Of a stretch of DNA of 64,000 bases, positions 60,455-64,000 are shown one piece after another. The DNA comes from JAVJST01 sp040219295. Its GTDB lineage: Bacteria; Pseudomonadota; Alphaproteobacteria; Rhodospirillales; Casp-alpha2. The position numbers and the translations under genes are program-made. Location of the stretch: contig JAVJST010000001.1 in NCBI GenBank assembly GCA_040219295.1, positions 1 through 64,000 on the forward strand, read 5' to 3'. The number at the start of each line of letters is the position of its first letter. Position 1 is the stretch's first letter. The notes beneath the pieces were generated by a model. It was not told the origin of the DNA, searched no databases, and worked only from the letters and a program-made list of their open reading frames with translations.

Positions 60455-61438
60455 TTAATCAAAGTTTGGTGGCGGCAAGAGGTGTGCGGACGGCAGACTG
60501 TCAGGGTTCTCGACGAGGAAGTTGATTACGTCCCCGAGGTAGCGCGCGTACCGGCGTTTGAAGCAGATTCCTGACGTGTAGTACACGCTTGGCGTTAATT
60601 CTGTGCAACCTTTTGGTGAAGCAACCACTCGTACTATACCATGAATGCTGTTGAAGAAGTTGAACCTGAAACTCTCCGAAACTTCGTCATCAGGGTTTAA
60701 GAATACAATGCCTCGTACCGAGCGGTTTTCATCGATTCGCTCCCGCCATTTCCAGTAGAACTCTTCCTGCCTTTGGAACGTGTGCGCGTGTAGTGACAAT
60801 TCTCCTGAGTAAGCGTTGAAGCCTTTGTAATCACGCAACCAGAGCGCTGGGGAGAGAGCGATGAAACCTGCGTTCGGTTCGTCAAGTTGAGACGTTGCCA
60901 GTATTGCAGAGGTCGCGCCATTGTTTACGCCCGCGATGATGATCCGCTTCCGATCGACTCCAAGATCAACAAACATCTCGAGGCGGGAAGCAATTTCCTC
61001 CGCAAATTGCAAACTGATCCACGTCGGTGGCCTAATGACGTTTCTTGCGCGATGTGCCTCCGTTATCGAGTACTTGATCCCTGTGCAAAAGTAATAAAGT
61101 ACGTACTCTCTATTCTCAGCGACTAGGGTGCCTAGCACATCGGGAAGTTTGTCAAGCGACGGCAGCCCCGTTTGGGCGTTGCAGTACGGCTCCGGCTTGC
61201 TCTCAGAAATTTGGTACACGTACTCGGGGACAAATAAAATCAGTATCGCACCTTGCACAGGTTCGATGACCTGCTTTGCGTCCGTACGAAAAGCAGAGAG
61301 CTCTCCGCCGTAGACTGGCTTTGGCTGGGCAAGCTCGTCGCTGCCGGACAGGAATACGCCGTGGCGTCCGCCCGGGCCGGTCACGCAACCGCTCAAAAAC
61401 ACGACAAGGAAAGGGATCAGAAGTGCACGAAAGGTCAT
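60455..61438 (-). CDS. Lipoprotein with alpha/beta-hydrolase-like core and Asn at the nucleophile elbow
   Basis: A 327-residue protein from MTFRALLIPFLVVFLSGC, with lipobox LSGC and Cys18, so a membrane lipoprotein. The core has a strand-turn-helix IIIAGVNNGATSAILA, where the hydrolase elbow G-x-S-x-G reads G-V-N-N-G; Asn172 replaces the serine. A later FLNPDDEVSES and several cysteine pairs follow. I recognise no named family. Codon choice and base composition are clearly AT-richer than its neighbours, hinting at transfer. It converges on msrA with a 10-bp gap. Confidence 0.65.
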   Translation of the reverse strand: MTFRALLIPFLVVFLSGCVTGPGGRHGVFLSGSDELAQPKPVYGGELSAFRTDAKQVIEPVQGAILILFVPEYVYQISESKPEPYCNAQTGLPSLDKLPDVLGTLVAENREYVLYYFCTGIKYSITEAHRARNVIRPPTWISLQFAEEIASRLEMFVDLGVDRKRIIIAGVNNGATSAILATSQLDEPNAGFIALSPALWLRDYKGFNAYSGELSLHAHTFQRQEEFYWKWRERIDENRSVRGIVFLNPDDEVSESFRFNFFNSIHGIVRVVASPKGCTELTPSVYYTSGICFKRRYARYLGDVINFLVENPDSLPSAHLLPPPNFD

Positions 61439-61531
61439 GATGCAGTCCGGGGCAGGGCGTCGTTTCGACAACCATCGCTAGAAATCGGATGGCGGTCAAT
61501 CGACGAAACCGGCATCCCTCCGGTGCCGACA

Positions 61532-61559
61532 AAAAAGCCCCGCCGAAGCGGGGCTTTTT
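61532..61559 (-). terminator. Rho-independent terminator after the formate dehydrogenase gene
   Basis: AAAAAGCCCCGC-CGAA-GCGGGGCTTTTT: a perfect stem with A- and T-runs, bidirectional. On the minus strand it lies 31 bp past the formate dehydrogenase stop, separating it from the lipoprotein gene. Confidence 0.9.
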
Positions 61560-61590
61560 GCTGTCAGCGAAGTCGCGGCGTTACCTCACG

Positions 61591-64000
61591 TCATTCCGCT
61601 GCAACCTGGGTTTCGGCCCGCTCCACGCGCGCCGCGCAGAACTTGAACTCGGGGATCTTGCCGAACGGATCGAGCTGCGGGTTGGTCAGCACGTTGGCCG
61701 GCGCTTCGGCGAAGCAGAACGGGATGAAGACCAGTCCTTCCGGGCAATTCGGGTTCTGGCGCACGGTCAGCGTGATGGTGCCGCGCCGGGTCACCACGTT
61801 GGCCATGTCGCCGGGCCGGAAGCCGAGGCGTTCCATGTCCTTGCGGTTGAGGCTGACGACCGCTTCCGGCTCGAGGCTGTCGAGCACGGTCGCGCGCCGC
61901 GTCATCGAGCCGGTGTGCCAGTGTTCGAGCATGCGTCCGGTGGTCAGCACCAGCGGATACTCCTCGTCCGGCAGTTCGTCCGGCGGGATGATGTCGGCCG
62001 GCACGATCTTGGCGCGGCCCGACTTGGTCGGGAAGCCGTCGGCGAAGATGATCTCGTTGCCGAAGCTGGTCGGATCGTCGCACGGGTAGGTGACGACGTT
62101 CTCGTTCTCGAGACGTTCCCACGTGATGTTGTCGAGCGACGGCATCACGTGCTTCATCTCGGCGAAGACGTCGGCCGGACCGGTGTAGTTCCAGTCGAGG
62201 CCGAGGCGGCGGGCGATCTCCTGGATGATCCACCAGTCCTGGCGCGCGTCGCCCGGCATCGGCACGCAGATGCGCGCGAGCTGGACCTGGCGGTTGGAGT
62301 TCGAGAACGAGCCGGTCTTTTCGGCGTGCGCCGAGGCCGGCAGCACGACGTCGGCGTGCCACGCTGTTTCGGTCATGAAGATGTCCTGCACGACGAGGTG
62401 GTCGAGCATCGCCAGCGCTTCGCGGGCGTGCTTCTGGTCCGGATCCGACATCGCCGGGTTCTCGCCCTCGACGTACATCGCCTTGATCTCGCCGGCGTGG
62501 ATCGCGTTGACGATCTCGACGACGGTCAGGCCGCGCTTGGGATCGAGGTCAGTGCCCCAGAACTCCTCGTAGCGCTTGCGGGTTTCCTCGTCCTCGACCG
62601 ACTTGTAGTCGGGATAGACCATCGGGATGAGCCCGGCGTCCGACGCGCCCTGCACGTTATTCTGGCCGCGCAGCGGATGCAGGCCGGTGCCCGGGCGGCC
62701 GATCTGGCCGGTGATCAGGGCCAGCGTGATCAGGCAGCGCGAGTTGTCCGTGCCGTGGACGTGCTGCGAGATGCCCATGCCCCAGAAGATGATCGAGGCG
62801 GAAGACTTGGCGTAGGTGCGGGCGACCTCGCGCAGGGTGTCCGCGTCGATGCCGCAGACCTCGGCCATCTTCTCGGGCGGGAAGTCCTTGATCTTCTCCT
62901 TGAGCTGATCGAAGCCCTCGGTGTTGGCCTGCACGTACTGCTCGTCGACCAGTCCCTCGGTGACGATGACGTTGATCAGCGCGTTCAGCATGGCGACGTC
63001 CGAACCCGGCTTGAAGTGCAGGTGCTCGGTCGCGTGGCGCGACATCATCTGGCCGCGCGGATCCATGATGTAGAGCTTGGCGCCGCGCTTCGCCGCCTGC
63101 TTGAAGAAGGTCGCGGCGACCGGATGGTTCTGCGCCGGGTTGGCGCCGATGACGATGATGCACTCGGCGTCCTTGGCCGCCGTGAACGGCGCCGAAACGG
63201 CACCGGACGACACGCATTCCATCAGCGCGGCGACAGACGACGCGTGGCACAGCCGCGTGCAGTGATCGACGTTGTTGGTGTGGAACGCGGTGCGGATCAG
63301 TTTCTGGAACAGATACGCTTCCTCGTTCGATCCCTTGGCCGAGCCGAACCCGGCGATGCCCTTGGGGCCCTGCTTCTCGTAGATCGCCTTGAGACCGCCC
63401 GCGGCGCGGTCGAGCGCCTCTTCCCAGGTCGCTTCGCGGAACACCGACGACCAGTCGCCGTCCTTCATCTGCATGTCCCACGCCTTGGGCGCGTCGTCGC
63501 GGCGGATCAGCGGCTTGGTCAGGCGGCCGTCGTGGTGAATGTAGTCGAAGCCGAAACGGCCCTTGACGCAGAGCCGGTTCTCGTTGCCCGGACCCGGGCG
63601 GCCGTCGACCTGGATGATCTTGTCGTCCTTGACGTGCACCTCGGTCTGGCAGCCGACGCCGCAGAACGGGCACAGCGAATGCACGACGCGGTCGGCGTAC
63701 TCGGTGCGCGTGCCCGCATCATCGAGCAGGTTGGCCTCCATCAGCGCGCCGGTCGGGCACGCCTGGACGCACTCGCCGCAGGCGACGCAGGTGCTGTCGC
63801 CCATCGGATCGTCGAAGTCGAACGAGACCTTGGCGCCGTGGCCGCGGTAGGCCATGCCGATGACGTCGTTGACCTGGACCTCGCGGCAGGCGCGGACGCA
63901 CAGGTTGCAGTTGATGCAGGCGTCGAGGTTCACCGCCATCGCGGTGTGGCTGTTGTCGGCCTTCGGCCGTTCGCCCTTGGGGAAGCGTGAGGAGTCGACG
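61591..64000 (-). CDS. fdhF: Formate dehydrogenase alpha subunit (partial, N-terminus beyond window)
   Basis: The frame is open from the stop to the right edge, so the N-terminus (probably with a [2Fe-2S] domain) is outside; about 802 residues are visible. Seen in order: NLDACINCNLCVRACREVQ and STCVACGECVQACP ([4Fe-4S] pairs), LCPFCGVGCQTEV (molybdopterin-domain cluster), the active-site segment DHCTRLCHASSVA with Cys in place of selenocysteine, then the molybdopterin domains. It fits FdsA-type NAD-dependent formate dehydrogenases that finish C1 oxidation to CO2. Partner subunits would lie to the right. Confidence 0.9.
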   Translation of the reverse strand, partial: VDSSRFPKGERPKADNSHTAMAVNLDACINCNLCVRACREVQVNDVIGMAYRGHGAKVSFDFDDPMGDSTCVACGECVQACPTGALMEANLLDDAGTRTEYADRVVHSLCPFCGVGCQTEVHVKDDKIIQVDGRPGPGNENRLCVKGRFGFDYIHHDGRLTKPLIRRDDAPKAWDMQMKDGDWSSVFREATWEEALDRAAGGLKAIYEKQGPKGIAGFGSAKGSNEEAYLFQKLIRTAFHTNNVDHCTRLCHASSVAALMECVSSGAVSAPFTAAKDAECIIVIGANPAQNHPVAATFFKQAAKRGAKLYIMDPRGQMMSRHATEHLHFKPGSDVAMLNALINVIVTEGLVDEQYVQANTEGFDQLKEKIKDFPPEKMAEVCGIDADTLREVARTYAKSSASIIFWGMGISQHVHGTDNSRCLITLALITGQIGRPGTGLHPLRGQNNVQGASDAGLIPMVYPDYKSVEDEETRKRYEEFWGTDLDPKRGLTVVEIVNAIHAGEIKAMYVEGENPAMSDPDQKHAREALAMLDHLVVQDIFMTETAWHADVVLPASAHAEKTGSFSNSNRQVQLARICVPMPGDARQDWWIIQEIARRLGLDWNYTGPADVFAEMKHVMPSLDNITWERLENENVVTYPCDDPTSFGNEIIFADGFPTKSGRAKIVPADIIPPDELPDEEYPLVLTTGRMLEHWHTGSMTRRATVLDSLEPEAVVSLNRKDMERLGFRPGDMANVVTRRGTITLTVRQNPNCPEGLVFIPFCFAEAPANVLTNPQLDPFGKIPEFKFCAARVERAETQVAAE

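Noticed and set aside
61489..63990. Very long plus-strand open frame (833 codons)
   Set aside because: It is antisense to the formate dehydrogenase gene. The translation is low-complexity (Arg/Val/Asp/His-rich) without recognisable domains, typical of GC-rich shadow frames.
61591..64000. Selenocysteine in the formate dehydrogenase
   Set aside because: The active-site position is a normal cysteine codon (RLCHASS) and no in-frame TGA or SECIS-like hairpin is involved.

Overview
The window reads as a high-GC alphaproteobacterial chromosome. The evidence is the GlpSTPQUV-type glycerol ABC transporter with a DeoR regulator, the non-pyrrolysine MttB-family methyltransferases, a large NAD-linked-type formate dehydrogenase, dense ATGA/TGATG gene overlaps and consistently GC-rich third positions. 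The species cannot be named from sequence alone. No integrase, transposase, CRISPR array, rRNA or complete tRNA was seen.

Layout. 0-0.3 kb: the 3' end of an initiator-type tRNA gene enters from the left and is followed by a strong hairpin. A second copy of its last 13 bases lies 170 bp on, also followed by a terminator. 0.3-8.3 kb: a BKACE-family enzyme, then an AorABC-type tungsten aldehyde oxidoreductase, a MoaD-like sulfur carrier, an unrecognised 96-residue protein, an XdhC split into two genes, and a MoeA-like/MobA-like fusion. This looks like an enzyme packed with its own cofactor-handling genes. 8.6-11.0 kb: a secreted sensor-like protein and a chemoreceptor. 11.0-22.3 kb: glycerol uptake and catabolism. 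The ABC transporter glpV-S-T-P-Q-U plus a PfkB kinase are on the minus strand, glpR-glpD-glpK on the plus strand, and an identical 14-bp motif lies in both promoters. 22.4-28 kb: a GNAT-TPR fusion, a LysR regulator, and an MttB/metallo-hydrolase pair.

28.5-31.7 kb: a compositionally distinct two-gene unit, made of a stand-alone cyclic-nucleotide-binding protein and an 879-residue membrane Fe-S/[2Fe-2S]/FAD fusion. This is the most unusual system in the window. 31.7-34.7 kb: an M20/M24 hydrolase pair, bounded by degraded ends of a TetR gene and a flavin oxidoreductase gene. 34.8-37.4 kb: small hypothetical genes and a transglutaminase-like protein. 37.5-45.9 kb: TetR, a polyamine-type ABC transporter, a second metallo-hydrolase, a DgcA/TMADH-like flavin demethylase and a LysR. 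The degraded module at 31.7-34.7 kb has the same flanks as this intact one. 46-51.4 kb: a second MttB, a DadA/PuuB-like oxidase, a HAD phosphatase and a GMC dehydrogenase.

51.5-64 kb: a large hybrid histidine kinase, PabB/PabC, a degenerate APH-like pseudokinase, a 4HBT thioesterase, an EamA transporter, MsrA, an AT-richer lipoprotein with a mutated hydrolase elbow, and a formate dehydrogenase alpha subunit running off the right edge.

Taken together, the window is rich in uptake and catabolism of small osmolyte-like compounds: glycerol, and probably methylated or quaternary amines. C1 units could drain to formate and CO2, and aldehydes to acids through the tungsten enzyme. Substrate assignments for the methylamine-type clusters are inference.
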